A DNA stretch of 64,000 nucleotides from Platerodrilus igneus (lineage: Eukaryota; Arthropoda; Insecta; Coleoptera; Lycidae). The position numbers and the translations under genes were made by a program. This document shows, one piece after another, positions 22,119 to 34,949 of the stretch (positions within the stretch are counted from its first letter, which is position 1; the number at the start of each line of letters is the position of its first letter). The stretch is taken from assembly GCA_036346225.1 (NCBI GenBank), contig JARFIW010000836.1, positions 682,001-746,000 of the forward strand. The letters run 5' to 3'. The notes below the pieces were generated by a model that was given only the letters and a program-made list of their open reading frames with translations, was not told the origin of the DNA and made no database searches.

Positions 22119-23213
22119 TGAAAAAGTATTAAATATTTTAGCATGTTTAATGACGTTTTCACGTTGCACACAACTCGCTACAGTAATATACTTAAGAAAA
22201 TTAAATATGTTAAACTTAAAGGATGGAAAGGCTAAAAATTGTTTTGGCGACGGCTAACTTAGTTATTTTTTTAGTTAACTGAGAACAATTTAGTCTAAAA
22301 TTGGACGCTACTGTATCTAGTAATTATTAAACAAAAAAGAGTAGATACAAAAAAGCTATTCGTAGTTGTTAATTTAAAATTTAAATTCTTGGATAAACTT
22401 ACAGAATAATCGATTAGACGTTTTCAACATAGAAACTTTTTACACATATATGCACCTGCGTGATAACACGACTATTTCATAACAAATAATCAAATCATAT
22501 TTAACAATTAAATTATATCACAGATTCTTTAGTTTTAAAATACTTGAACAAAATTTCGTACATATTGGTTATCTTTATGAATGAATGTCAAATCTGGCAG
22601 CCACTTACAAATTTAATTTAAAAGCAATCTTAATATAAATCTTATTTTTTTTAATAAAAGATTTTGTTTGGGCTTCTCTTAAGTGAGAGAGCTTCAAATA
22701 TTACAAAAATTTAACGCGTGATTTTTCTTTCAACAAATGTATGTAGTTATAAAAAATTGGTAATATTAAGTGTTGTTACGGCTGTAAAAAAACGAATTTC
22801 GTGAACTGAATCGATGGGGTTTTACGGCAAGTATTTAGACCATGCGTAAAGAAAGGGGTTGTTTAATAAATCCGGAGAAGAATTTACCAAAGGTATGGAC
22901 TCACCCATAATTCAGAGAACACCGACTACTATCCTTGACTGAATATGATCAGGTTTTAGTTCATCTTCTGCTATTAAATTGCAAGCATCAAATTCAAAAG
23001 ACTCAACATTGACTCTAAATAGTGGTATAATTAAACGAAGGGTTTTTGCTCATTAACGACTCCCATCCCGCTTTGCTCGAAGAATAGCGCGAAAGTGATG
23101 AGATTATGAAAACAACTTATGAAGACAATTCAATCTGAGGAATTTTTATCTCTCCGGAATTTTATGCTAATTGGAAAAAATGTTTGGCGGCTACGTGCCC
23201 TGTTTATGGAGCA
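22119..23213 (-). repeat. 5' LTR copy of the 1.1-kb repeat
   Basis: On the minus strand it ends CTTTTTCA before the primer site and starts near TGCTCCATAAACA at 23213. It pairs with 16441-17542. Confidence 0.7.
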
Positions 23214-25870
23214 AGTTGGAAACCTTGGCCATAAGTTATTTACTCTGACTTATAATGATAAGAATGCTATTTAAAACGTTCTAAACAAGGTTTCAAACAC
23301 CTGAAGTATTTTCAAATATTATTATGTGGAGTTTAGTCTTGCGATTGAATTCAAATAGGAAATAGCGGATCGTTCGTTGTTTTCCATATGCGGCCAAAGA
23401 TTTATTATGAATTCGAAAGCTTATTTAGGTTTGCAAATAAATAATTTTTTAGTGAATTTTGTCATTTTTCTTCCCTCCTTGATACAGCTTTGATACACTG
23501 TAAAAACATTTTGTTACACAAAAAAAATTGTTACATCTTGGAATTAGCCCCCTCTTGTATACGCCCATTGCTACAAACGTTTGTATATTTGAGAAATTCT
23601 GTTTCTCTAGATTTTTAGTCCCTTGTAGGACCTCTCCTTTTTTAGTTTTTACCCATTCTTTTCTATACCGTTGAGCTACTATTTTATTTATTCTCGTGGC
23701 ACCTGCCTAAGTACCCCGCCCCTCTCTCCCTGTCAAACCAATCTAACTACTTTTTAGAATTTGTATTTGCAATTTTACGCATAATGTGACGTTAATTTTA
23801 TTAACAGTTAATATATATTGTTTATCTGTTAAAGTCGAAGAATTGAAAATTTATGTTTCAGTTACAATGCTAAAGGTGACGCAATTGCTCTCCCAAAATG
23901 GGTAGTTAAATTTCAACGACCGTAGGTACAAGTGAATAATAATTAGTAACGGTTAACAAAGTAATAGTTATGTATTTATGTAATTGATACTTCTTTGTTT
24001 ACATCGCTAGATTGAATGAAATCATAACTATGTAGAATATATTGTTGATAAGTCGCCTAGAATTATTTTTACCAAAATAGACAGTCTATTTTTCAACGTT
24101 TCAAGCTTCAAATAACTTGTTTAACCTTTTTATAGATGAGTAACTTTGGGTTTAATTTGTGTTATTTAAAGGTCCTTTACTTTATCCTAATAATAGTTGC
24201 GTAAAATGCACGGCGTCGCCCTGTCTCCCTATGAATGGGTTCATTCAGTGCAGGTAGTTTGTGATGGATCGATATCCTATAGCGGATTCTGTAGCGGAAC
24301 TTTTATCACCGCGCAACTTCGCTAATTTTTCTTAAGGTGGTTGCTACCTGAAACCCTAAAAGTTAGTTAAGCATTATCATAAATAACTAACAAGTGTTAT
24401 TTCAGGAACTAAAATCGAATTAAAGTTGCCGAAAAGTAATTAAGACATGCCCTTAACGACCTCTGAAAGTTATCAGTACATTATCTTACGTTTTGCTGAA
24501 ATTAGTATTCGCCTTTAAAGTTGAAGGAAACTTCCACTTACCTAATATTATATTTAATGCTATCGGTAAGATATACAATTTCCACAGCCTAGGGGGTTGC
24601 ATTAGAGGCCTATGCATTTTGGCGAACTCAGCTACTGGAACTTTTACTTTTTAATCATTAAGCGTCTTCTTTTATACGACATTTTGAAGTTTTAAGACAC
24701 AAAATTGATTTTTTATATACATACACATACACTACTGCTGTTTCAGGAGTCTCGGTAAGTGGTTAACTGCACAAGCACACTACAGTTTATCAGAAAACGA
24801 TCGCAATGCAGCTTTTGGCAAACTTTACCACAAGTCCACGAAGCTTTTGCAATACGTTTTTACAACAAATTATTGCTCAAAATTGTAGTTGAGTAATTGA
24901 ATAGCACGCGTTCTACACCGACTCTTCAATCAAACTGCGGTAGGGATTAATCCCTCCTCTACCCTAGATTGGTGCTATACGTTTTCTCTTTCTAGCAATT
25001 TCCATGCTTTGTATAAAGTTCTTGGTTGTTAAGCGCCGGCGCTTATACAACGCCCACTGAAACATCTTGGCATCTATACGCGTGCTATAAAAGTTGATCA
25101 TACACTTGAAACTCCTTGTGTTTCGTACACCCGAAGCAATATATTGATTGATACTAGTGACAGAAATTTTTAAACAGCTGTTTTTCATTATTCAGAGACT
25201 TTTCCGTTAAAACACTGCTAATAAAGTAATAAACCTCTCTATTTCACGAACTCATTTCAGTAATACTTGACATGTAATTTTATCAAAAATCGTTAAAATT
25301 ACATAAGAAATAATGAATTACCAAAACCTTATCAATCATAAATGCAGTCGTCTTCAGCAACGGTTAACACATAACGACCATTGAAGCGCTGACCCAGAAA
25401 CCCTCAGGGATCCGTAGAGAAGTAGGAGAGAGTTGCCTAAGACGGAATGATTTCCTTTGAGAATGAAATTTTCACAAACATTTCATAATAATAAAATAAA
25501 GGAGGGGGCGTTCATTGAATAAAAATATAAAGTTGAATATTGTTTATTTAAGAACAAGAAGAAATATCAACTAAAGCTTATATGGATGAAAAGATCATTA
25601 GAAAAGTATTTAAACACCGTTATAAGTAATTGTTGGCAACTTCTTCACGTGCTTGAGGAACATAAAAGTTTATTTTTTTTCAATATAACGTACACCTTTT
25701 GATCACAAAAAATTTGAAACTTTGCAGACGCGGCGACAAGTTGGTATTTTTGGCCAAAGATGATATTATCCCTATTACAACAAAGGCGTGAAAACTAGAA
25801 TCGAAAGAAACAAAGCCATTCAAACAAGCAATGGATTAATTGGCAATTACAAGGATGCATTTAATGGAGC
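23214..25870. other. non-coding spacer
   Basis: No recognisable gene, repeat pair or RNA. A 74-codon minus-strand frame (24964-25188) is rich in basic residues and matches nothing I know. Confidence 0.4.
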
Positions 25871-25880
25871 AATATATATA

Positions 25881-25935
<55 letters not shown>
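25871..25935. repeat. (AT)n microsatellite
   Basis: An alternating AT tract begun by GCAATATA and closed by TATATTG, an arrangement shared with other AT tracts in the window. Confidence 0.9.
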
Positions 25936-25936
<1 letters not shown>

Positions 25937-26620
25937 ATTTGATAACGCCGCATGCCGATGTAATAAACATCCAATTTCCTGCTGAACGCCACCGCTCTGT
26001 GTTTTTCTAATATTTTAATTTTGATTATGCCACGCCCAGTTTAATTCACACAGAGTGCACAACGTTACGATGATCAAATAATTTACCGCTTCAAATCTTA
26101 CCCGTTTGGAATGATAAAACGAAGTCAATTAATATTTGTATAATGAAAGGAAATAATATCTACACTTCACAATTTTGTAATATGGCAAATAAACCATTCA
26201 ATCAATTAATATTATTTAGATTATTTATCTCAAAATCGTATCTCCCTTTCTTTAATTTAAAATCACCAAAAACGACACCTTTTACTGAAAAAATCTAGAA
26301 CGTTCAAGATCTTTTATCCTTTCTACGTAAATTTATACGTATTAAATATTTTTGTTGACTCCTTACAAATTAGAAAAATATTTTCAATGTTTAAATTTAA
26401 ATTTGAAATGATTCCTTATACTAGTTAGCCCTGACCTGTGATTTTCTGGTGAGTCTTTTTCGCCTTTGGTCTGCTATTGTGTGTTGTGGATCAACACTCC
26501 TTTATTATCTTCAATCGAAAAACAATGCTCTGCTTTGTGCTCCTTCACGTGAGTTTGAACCGATAATTTTATTCAGTATTGTTAATCCTTGTTTCCAAAA
26601 TTTACCTCGTACTTTACTTT
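25936..26620. other. spacer, nothing firm
   Basis: No gene. 'attatgccacgcccag' at about 26026 resembles 'attatgccacggct' downstream of the AT tract at 33 kb. Confidence 0.35.
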
Positions 26621-26626
26621 ATATTT

Positions 26627-26755
26627 TTCTGGATACGACTTAGCTTTCTCGATACCACTTAGATTTCTGAATACTACACTTAGATCCTTCTGGATACCAC
26701 TTAGATCTAACTTAGATTTCTGGATACCACTTCAGATATCCTAACTTAGAGCCCT
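26627..26755 (+). repeat. short minisatellite, unit like TTTCTGGATACCACTTAGA
   Basis: Five to six imperfect copies of a ~19-25 bp unit with the core GATACCACTTAGAT follow one another, some truncated (for example 'gaatactacacttagatcc'). Confidence 0.8.
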
Positions 26756-26759
26756 ACAT

Positions 26760-27699
26760 TATCATTAACATTTAATTTAAATTAATTAACAAATTTCTAC
26801 TCACGTTTTTTAGCAAACTGGAAAAGCTTTTCCATATATCTTCAATATAATTTGTCATCAAATATTATACAACACCACTTTTCACAAAATTTAATAATTT
26901 AATTTGAAATTTATTTGACGTGTAAATATTCGAGTAACAGTGATTCAGGTTCGACGTAATTCAAGTTGAGACTGGGCCTCCTTATCAAGTTTGGACGTTA
27001 TATAGTTTTCGCTATCTACATTTTTATTGGTTTATCAGAACCGTCGTACAAAGTGTTGTAACCAACCATGGTTGTTTTGGATATTGCTAAGAGTTTTCAA
27101 GCTGATTCTGATAAAACTATTCCGTGATTACATATTATACTGGTATTTCTATTGTTTCACGATCTTTGTTATTATTGCTGGAAATTTAATTTAACTTATG
27201 ACTGTTGTTTGTGAAGATAAAGCTTATGGAAAATTGAACAAATAACTGATGTAACATGAGTGACGTAAATCCACGTGTTTCTGTTTATGTCTCGTATTTA
27301 AAACTTATTTTTGAAAGTGCGTTTCTTACCAAAGCGCTTTATTATTCTCTCTTTATCACATGCGTAATTGCGGGAAGACTTACTAAGTTATATCTTATTC
27401 CATGCGTATTTATTTTATACACTTTTTGGACGCTTCTTGAAGTAGTTTAATTGCATGTATAATTATGTCGCTGCTGAATATGTGTTCTATTATTGAAAGA
27501 TATGCTTACTGACAGTGATTAAAATTAATTGCGGTCCTTATACAGGATGTTAAATGTTTGCTCTTGGCATAATATGTGAATTATTTATTTTCATGCTAAA
27601 TAAATGCAGTTTTCTGATTCTTATTGATATTTACAATTACTACGCGACTCTTACGACTCAATACATCCCTAAACAACCCCCTATCACAGCAATATATTG

Positions 27700-27700
<1 letters not shown>
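26760..27700. other. spacer, nothing recognised
   Basis: No domain. Frames at 27256-27450 and 27554-27799 are hydrophobic by AT composition; the second runs into the AT microsatellite and is not credible. Confidence 0.4.

Positions 27701-27733
<33 letters not shown>
27701..27733. repeat. (AT)n microsatellite
   Basis: Preceded by CTATCACAGCAATATATTGC and closed by TATTGCTACG. The left flank resembles the one at 48.05 kb (CATTACCACAGCAATATA). Confidence 0.9.
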
Positions 27734-27735
<2 letters not shown>

Positions 27736-27847
27736 CTACGACGATGCGGTCTCCAAAAGACTGCTTAAACAACCCTTAAAATACTACTACTACGATTAAA
27801 TTGCTACGCCCTGCTGCACCTAAAAGTTAAACATTCTACTACTCATA

Positions 27848-27994
27848 CCCCACGATTTTGGCGCCAAATAAATGCTACGACGTCTGAGTTGCTGGGCTGC
27901 AACGAGTGCTAATGAACTTAAAAGGCCCCACTTTCTGGATGCCATATTTCTTATATTTCTCTAATGTTAATTTGAGCCCCACCTTTGGGCGTCA
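27848..27994 (-). promoter_or_regulatory. two primer-binding-site-like motifs
   Basis: On the minus strand TGGCGCCAAAATCGTGGGG (about 27848-27866) and TGACGCCCAAAGGTGGGGC (27976-27994) resemble the retroviral tRNA-Lys site TGGCGCCCAACGTGGGGC. A third, TGACGCCCAAAGTGTGGGGC, lies at 34952-34971. They suggest remains of LTR elements, but no LTR pair or gag is visible next to them. Confidence 0.4.
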
Positions 27995-30900
27995 AAATGC
28001 TACGAAATCCGTATTTGGTAAAGCAGTGTAGTGCTTATATACCTAAAATGCTTAAAATTTCTGCTTCGCAATGAAGTTTGCCACGGTTGCTCAGCTGCTT
28101 TCTGCAAAATAGCTGCTAAGGTAAATCACATACACTTATTACATATTCAGAGAAAAATACACGCCAAATCATAAGTAAACTCCTTGTTCATACATTATTT
28201 ATACATTATACACATCCCCTTTTAAAATTCAAGATCAATAATTCCTCAGTTTAAATGATTATCCGAGAAAGCAATAGGGCTTTACCACATGTTTTACATT
28301 AATCTTGGTTTAATAAGAGCTCCTAGTAAAACCTTAACCTCTTGTGCTACTTTTTGCACATCAGACAGCAAACAGTCCCTTTTATTTTACAAAAAAGACA
28401 AATATTACTAATATCAGAAACCCCTTTTTAACATAAATTCCCACATAAAAATACAACAGAAAAAAATTCAATCTGTACCTCTTTCCAAGTTTGTCCTTTT
28501 AGTTTATAAATTATACCCACAATGCACTAAAGTCATTAAACACCAGTTTGTACCCATGGACAATAAAAGGCAACAGTTACCTAGATACTATCCCTGCATA
28601 GGGCCTGCTATCATTCCCTCAGAGACTGCTGCATATAGGAACACCCCAACCTGATTTGCAGTAACCATAATTGCTAGCTGCAACCATTTGAACACAAAAC
28701 CAACTCATTTACCACATTGAGGGTGCATCCAAATTTCCTAAGCTCTGCTTCTAATACTGTTGGTACACACCCAAATTGACCAACCACTGACGTCTACTCC
28801 ATTTCCATTTGTATACTTTTGCACACTTAATGCAAATTAAAATTAAAACAATCTTTACTTACGTAAAGTACTCTTTTATTCAATTCGTTAAAGTATTTTA
28901 CTCTTGGGGTCATCAGCTGGTTTTAGACTATTCGAACTCGGAGACTAAGAGAGTCCCACAATTATTTCTTGGTGTTTATATATCCATCTTCCCCCTTCAA
29001 AGCATGTTAGAATTCTTCAAACTTTCTACAATACTAACATTCAATTCTACGTACACTTCCAACGGTTACCCAGTTCTTAAAAATACACTATAACTAACGT
29101 ACACAAACAACTCCAACCGCCACCAAAATTCTAGCAGTTGCCCCCACATCAACAAGCTCGCGTAAACCTTTCTCCGTATTTCCTTTCCAACCGAAGCTCA
29201 CTTCTATGAAAATCACTTGAACATCACAAACACGCACGTCGAACTAACCGATTTTCGTCTAATTTCAATAATCCCACTCTTGTCTATTTATCCCAACTGA
29301 CAAAGTTAACGTTTAAAATATGCCCATGATGCAACATATGTAGTATCCAGCTCACTCCAATCTACGCCCCAAACTCACCTCTCGCTTACCTTATATTCAT
29401 AACACGTGTTATCCTCATTTCGTTCTAACATACACGCTAAAGCAACAATCCTTTACTTCGTCTGCCTTCCCCATTGTCAAAAAACGTTAATATTCTATCT
29501 ATACCTATCTCACTTGTACATATTATATCTAATAATCTCTCCTTGTTTCCTTGTTTGCAGGTTTTGTTGTAACTGACGAAATCACCCTTTCCAACTCAAG
29601 CTTCATATCTTTTTAACGAGGCTATAAATCTGTCCTTAATAGACAACGATAACCAATAACTCCTGGAATTTGCTTGTTATTTGTATAACGTTTTCTACCT
29701 TAATTAAAATTACACAGAAATTGCGACAGTTCCACTTGTTTATTTAATTTAATATTAGGAAGGCTGTTTCAAAACACTTTTAAACTTTTAACAAATATAA
29801 CCGCCACTCTACTTTTATAAACAATACGCAGAAACTAACAACGGTTTAAAATGTTAAAGCCTTTGAAAAATATTCTTATACTTAAGTACAACTGTTACAA
29901 TATGTTTATAACTATGAAATTTGAAATGCTATCTTATATACACTATACTTTATGAATATTTACATTTGCAGGATTATGAAAATTAACTTTTAGCTTCCTA
30001 AAATATAACTGCAGAATTGTTCATTTCTACACTAATGATTTGAAAAGCGTTTCAAATTGTAATTTGTTGTTTTTACATGCTGAATAAAATATAAGTTACC
30101 AAATAAATTATTATTGCCCTTTTAATACTCAAAATCACAGTAATATATATAAAGCATGCCAAAGCGAAAAATCTGGAAAGGTCTCGTGTTTGTAGTAGTA
30201 TGTAAAAGCTTTACAGATTAAGTTTATAAATCCTGTAATCTTCAGAGTTTCAATCGAAGTATGAATCCGCAAGTAATATTAAACAAATTATTGGACACAT
30301 CGTTAAAATAAATACGTTTAATGTATATAAATTAAGTGCTTGTGATGATAATTACGCAGTCGAATTTAGTATTAATACAGTAATACAGTAATCGTCGTGT
30401 TAAGAAGGAATTTAGTATAAGTAAATATTGTAGTAATATTTGTATCGGCATCTCAGTACCATAGGTTTCTCTGTATTTGTGAACAATCAGGCTCGTGTTC
30501 GACCGAATAGAAAACAGTAAACAGAAGTTTGTTACACTCTTATGATAGTTGTTGCAGTTTCATACACATTTTTTATATTTTATAGGTCATAAAAAATTTT
30601 TAGTAAATAAAATGCAGGTTTTCTATATCATTAATTAGATTTACGAGCATTAAATCATATATCTATACTATTTAACAAACAAAATATTAAACTTGTCGGC
30701 ACATGCTGCATGTTATCGGCCGCGTTCAGCTGTCTGTATATGAAACAAAGAAGTCTTTCTTCAACGTCTTCCACGGACAGTTTGATACTAAACAGTCGCT
30801 CAATAAATGCCTTATTATTCATTAGAGTGCAGGCTTCTCTAATTATGTTGAAGTTGTAACTATACATAATTAGTTTCAGTTATACCAGTTAGTAAAAGAA

Positions 30901-31780
30901 AGTTGGTTGTGCACAGTAAAGAGTTCGCGTTGCCCTTTACAATTTTTGATATTTTCTCTTATAAAGATTACCGATTGATTTTAAACGGGGTGATCGGTGT
31001 TCCTGATAGTTTTTGCTCTTATCGCAAATGCGTGTTACTGGAAATATATGAATTCCAGGTCTCTCGCAGTACAATAAATAACATGCAATAATAATTCTTA
31101 AAACCATTTAATAATTATAACCTTGTCATTATCTCAAGCTATAACCACGAGTGATTCCTTCGGTGTGTTTTTTATGGCTAATCGAATGAATTTTCCCTAT
31201 CGGCGTATCAATACGTTAGTGAACTTGAAATAGTCTAAAAGTTATTGTAATTAAAATATTATTGTACATTTGAATAGTGTTTCGATACACATAGCGGGTG
31301 CTATAAAATCTGTACATTCTATGCGAACTTCATTATGACCACCAGTAATATTATTAATTGTTGTTATACGGTGTATATTCAACTAGTTATTCATTAAAGT
31401 GTTCCATTATACCAATTGAGCGTTGTTATTATGTTCACCAGTGCATTTTTCCCTCTTGGTTATCCGAATTTCCTACTAGTGTCTTCTCACTTCCTATTAT
31501 AAGAGTTTACTGCTTGTGGAAAGTTTTGGCCTCTTCTCCCTTTTTCTCCATGGTCAGCTTTGACCGGATTTTCTTGGATGTTCCTGGACGCCAGCATTCT
31601 ACACAAAAGAAGATACTACTTCCCCAATACTCTACCTCTTGGCGAAACCGCCAGCGATTAACTGGGTGAGCGTATTTTATTTTACTGCTTATCTATTATA
31701 AACAATTTTCTTTCTAAAAAGTATTGTGCAAAAAGTGCATATTTTTGCTTAACCTAATTTCTTGAAAATTCAAAATAAGT
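27995..31780. other. non-coding interval
   Basis: No coding region recognised. 28150-29640 is C/T-rich on the plus strand, like the repeats at 35.4-36.2 and 38.0-38.8 kb, with a possible shared anchor CAGTTACCTAGA at about 28573. A frame at 31358-31669 and a minus-strand frame at 30655-30867 are unassigned. Confidence 0.4.
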
Positions 31781-31784
31781 TTAA

Positions 31785-32330
31785 AAAATTTGAAGAAATC
31801 TAGAGCCTCGGTCAAAGGTTCTTTCATGCAAGTAGAATCCTGGTTCTCTCAAAATATGAATATTTGTACCGCATCACTCGAATTCGAAATCAGATTGCAA
31901 CGAGTGCTTTCTTTATTTAATTCATATGAAAAATTTAAAATGAAATAGAAATTCCTTCTACGGAAGAAACTCTCAATGCAGTTGACAGTTCATAACGTGA
32001 ATTTTCAGCTACTATTCAGAAAAATATCCAATCTTTGAAAAATTAAAATTTTTCCTACGAAGACTTATGGAATGTTATTTTAATATTCCTTGTTTAAAAA
32101 AAGTTAGAGTTCAATAAAAACGCGCACATGAAATGGAAAGGGATCATTATATACTTCCCAATCTGGACAATTTTATAAAATTCTTAGAAAAAAGATGTTT
32201 TGTGTTGGAAAATATTGATGTTTCTAGTCCCAAATTGCAAAGAAAGTCAATTTTAGTACCAAATACATCAGTCGGCCAGCAAATTAAATGTTTCTTAAAG
32301 AATTTTGCTTTAGTTTTCACTCATTGATGA
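31785..32330 (+). pseudogene. BEL/Pao gag relic
   Basis: The plus strand reads 'SRASVKGSFMQVESWFSQN', then 'LEFEIRLQRVLSLFNSYEKF' (about 31795-31940). After a broken stretch comes LPNLDNFIKFLEKRCFVLEN in the frame at 32133-32327. These match the N-terminal coiled region of BEL gag and the 'LPTL..L..FLE.RC..LE' segment of the gag-associated DUF1759 domain, from memory of the family. The middle of the protein and all of pol are absent, so this is an internally deleted relic, older than and unrelated in sequence to the BEL element at 41.2 kb. Confidence 0.55.
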
Positions 32331-32600
32331 TTCTTCACGTTTAGATGCGTGGAAATACTGTTTTTCAGCAGCCTCAACAAGGATGCATGATTCATCATCA
32401 ATGATCAGCGCTTTTATAAAAATTTTATAATAAATCCTTCTACATTGATTTTTAGAATACTCTGGTGCAGACAATTTTGAATGTGATTTTGCATTTAAAA
32501 TGTTGCACTTGATTCTAAATACTATTGATTTTGCTATCCTGAATTCGAAGGTTTGTTTCCTTGACTGAAATTGACAAATTACTCTTAAAGTGGACATTAA
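32320..32600 (-). pseudogene. Tc1/mariner-like transposase fragment
   Basis: On the minus strand 'SAPEYSKNQCRRIYYKIF' is followed by IKALIIDDESCILVEAAEKQ. A 'CRR+Y....IIDDES+' block, with the first catalytic Asp, is frequent in a mariner-like insect transposase family. Only about 95 codons remain, cut off at the serine-rich end near 32310. It abuts the BEL gag relic on the opposite strand. Confidence 0.45.
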
Positions 32601-32729
32601 CGCTATTTATGCTTTTCTGGCTACTTATTGATCTGATTCGACAAGCATTGGCTTAAAATGTATAGTATAATTTTTTTCAAAACTTTCTACGATATGCAAT
32701 AAATAGCAGTTCTTCTTATTTTCTTCATA

Positions 32730-32804
32730 TGGTCTTGGACAGGACTTGAACCTGTATCTTGGTTTTGCCTGAACCATGCGTTTACCAATTACGCCACCGA
32801 GACC
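32730..32804 (-). tRNA. tRNA-like sequence, probably a pseudogene
   Basis: The 74-75 nt minus-strand sequence folds as a cloverleaf. Acceptor halves are GGTCTCG and CAAGACC with one mismatch, a D-arm region holds the A-box TGGCGTAATTGG, the anticodon stem is TGGTT/AACCA with loop CAGGCAA, and a perfect T-arm ACAGG/CCTGT carries the B-box GGTTCAAGTCC. The loop would place GGC (Ala) as anticodon, but position 33 is A rather than U and position 8 is not U. So it is either a decayed tRNA or the head of a SINE with no clear body. Confidence 0.5.
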
Positions 32805-32914
32805 GATGACGATAATTGGGAAATTTACAAATTTAAATCGTGTATACAACTACATATAAACCTGTAATACGATAGTATTTATCAACTTACCATGTGTAAT
32901 TAACTACCTAAAAT

Positions 32915-32919
32915 ATTTA

Positions 32920-32993
<74 letters not shown>
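32915..32993. repeat. (AT)n microsatellite
   Basis: The longest AT tract in the window. Confidence 0.9.
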
Positions 32994-32996
<3 letters not shown>

Positions 32997-32999
32997 GTT

Positions 33000-34450
33000 A
33001 TGTATGGTGATATTTAATGAAATGATGCTTTAAATTACCAGTTAAAAAATAATAAGTGCAACCTTAAAGTGGTGTTGGCCTTTAAAATGATTTAAATAAA
33101 TACCTTTTCAAATTTAATTATGCCACGGCTTTTAGAAACTCTCTCAGGGAAACTGAATCTACTATTTTAAACTCTGTAAGAAGACGTGGGTTCTTTGTCC
33201 CCTTACAGGTATTTAAGACACAGGCGCCTAAAGCGTTATTAGATCAAAATCACTTAATCTCTTTTTTGTGCTTGCGTATCGTGATTATACAAAGATTGAT
33301 AATTCTATTCAGCATATATTAATTTAGTTAAACGTTTGAAATTTAAATTATTCACAAGTTACTTGAAATGAAGTGTATATAAATATAACTTAAAATACCT
33401 GCAACTCCGTTGAATGTGTCTGGGTGTACAGGGGCTTTGAAAACAGGATACCACAAATCGCCTCGAACGCTTTCAGTGACTACCTAATAAAAGTATGTTT
33501 TAGTTTATGTTCAAAAAGGATTTTACTATAGTTTTAGGTTCTACAATTAACTACTACTTCACCAACTATATGCTTTATTTGCTCAATTATTAAAAACACT
33601 TCAATACTTCACCAAATAAACTGATCTGCAATCCAAGAAGACTGAACCCTGCTGCAAAATAATTCACTATCACAGCTGCAACTCTTCAATACATAAAAGA
33701 TGCCCCGACGTTAGTGTATTTGGAAATCTTCCTTTTGTAATTATTTTGGTCGTATAACCTTTTCACTTTATTGGTATTATATTCAAATAAAATGCATGCA
33801 CTTTAACACATCTATTAATTTTGATAAATTTTATTTTACAGGCTCTTAAGCCAAAACCATCTATTCCGTGTAAAAAATTATATTCAATCTCTTTCAAAAT
33901 TTTTTATCAATTCATTCATTTTTAAACAACTATCACCTAGGACAACTAAAAACAACTATATCTAGCCTACTAACTAATATTATATAAGTGATGCATTCAA
34001 TACATTAACCTTAATTCTACTTAATTACTATTTTAGAACAGTTTTGGTATTTTTACATTTCATTTTGACATTTCATAATTTTATTTCACTTTATAATTAA
34101 AATGTATTAAACGACTTTCATTTTAGGTAAATCAAACTTATAAATGGCATAAAGTATTCTGCACAAATTACAAATAATAATCTTAAAGACAAAACCTATA
34201 CACATTCAATTGAAGTTACATTAGATACCCTTCGTAATGGAAAACAATAGAAAAATACTTTTTTAAACCTCAAACGCTGTCTCATCAATACATAATATTC
34301 TATATCTGCATTTAACAAGTAATTATTCATCAATCTCTGTTAACCGTAGTGTTTTTAAATTTTAGAATAGCTTGATAAAAGTGGTAAATTGATGTTTTTA
34401 TCCGTAGTACTAACAACTATCTTTTTAAATCCTTTAATAATGTCAAATAC
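33000..34450. other. spacer, nothing recognised
   Basis: AT-rich, no domain. 'attatgccacggct' at about 33118 echoes the sequence after the AT tract at 25.9 kb. Confidence 0.4.
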
Positions 34451-34453
34451 TAA

Positions 34454-34454
34454 A

Positions 34455-34496
<42 letters not shown>
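34454..34496. repeat. (AT)n microsatellite
   Basis: Alternating AT tract. Confidence 0.9.
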
Positions 34497-34498
<2 letters not shown>

Positions 34499-34949
34499 TT
34501 ATACATAAATTCTTTGGTTGATTGTCGATCTTTTTACTTAAAGTTTCTGTCATCTGTTCTAATTTTTTATTTGATTCTTGGATCAGTTGTTCAGTCTTGG
34601 CTCAGTTGTTCGAATTTTTTATCGGATTCCTCACTCATCCTCTCTAATATCCTTAAAATTAATTCATTACCATGTTCACCTGACTCTGTTCTCGACTGAT
34701 CCCTACTACCTCCTGCTTCCTCCATTTTTCGTCCTGTTTCCTCAAATAAGGCACTATCACTACTTCTTATTTCAACACCTTAGCTCCTTAACCACTCCTT
34801 CCTCTGCATACGTTTAAATCACACTTACACCCACACTAAAAATATTTACAAAATTTTACAACTCAACAGTTTTCTGGAATCAAATTTTAATTTTACTTGG
34901 AAATCGTGTCCCTCGCGCTCGGATTGCCATAAATCTTCCCGTAGAATTC

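Larger units (their letters stand above)
16441..23213 (-). mobile_element. decayed Ty3/gypsy element with ~1.1-kb LTRs, minus strand
   Basis: The 16441-17542 and 22119-23213 segments are direct repeats of nearly equal length (1102 and 1095 bp). Between them, on the minus strand, lie protease, reverse transcriptase and RNase H remnants in the right order. Just inside the right-hand repeat the minus strand reads TGGCCTCCAACGTGGTCC, which fits 14 of 18 positions of the tRNA-Lys primer site TGGCGCCCAACGTGGGGC. So the right repeat is the 5' LTR. Protease begins only ~340 bp from it, so gag is essentially deleted. A LINE fragment sits near the 3' LTR on the opposite strand. I could not find a clear target duplication. 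Confidence 0.65.

Noticed and set aside
24964..25188. 74-codon basic minus-strand frame
   Set aside because: No motif; isolated in non-coding DNA.
30655..30867. 70-codon minus-strand frame with plausible helical composition
   Set aside because: No recognisable motif or neighbour; could be a host exon but nothing supports it.
31358..31669. 103-codon plus-strand frame
   Set aside because: Composition not protein-like and no family match.
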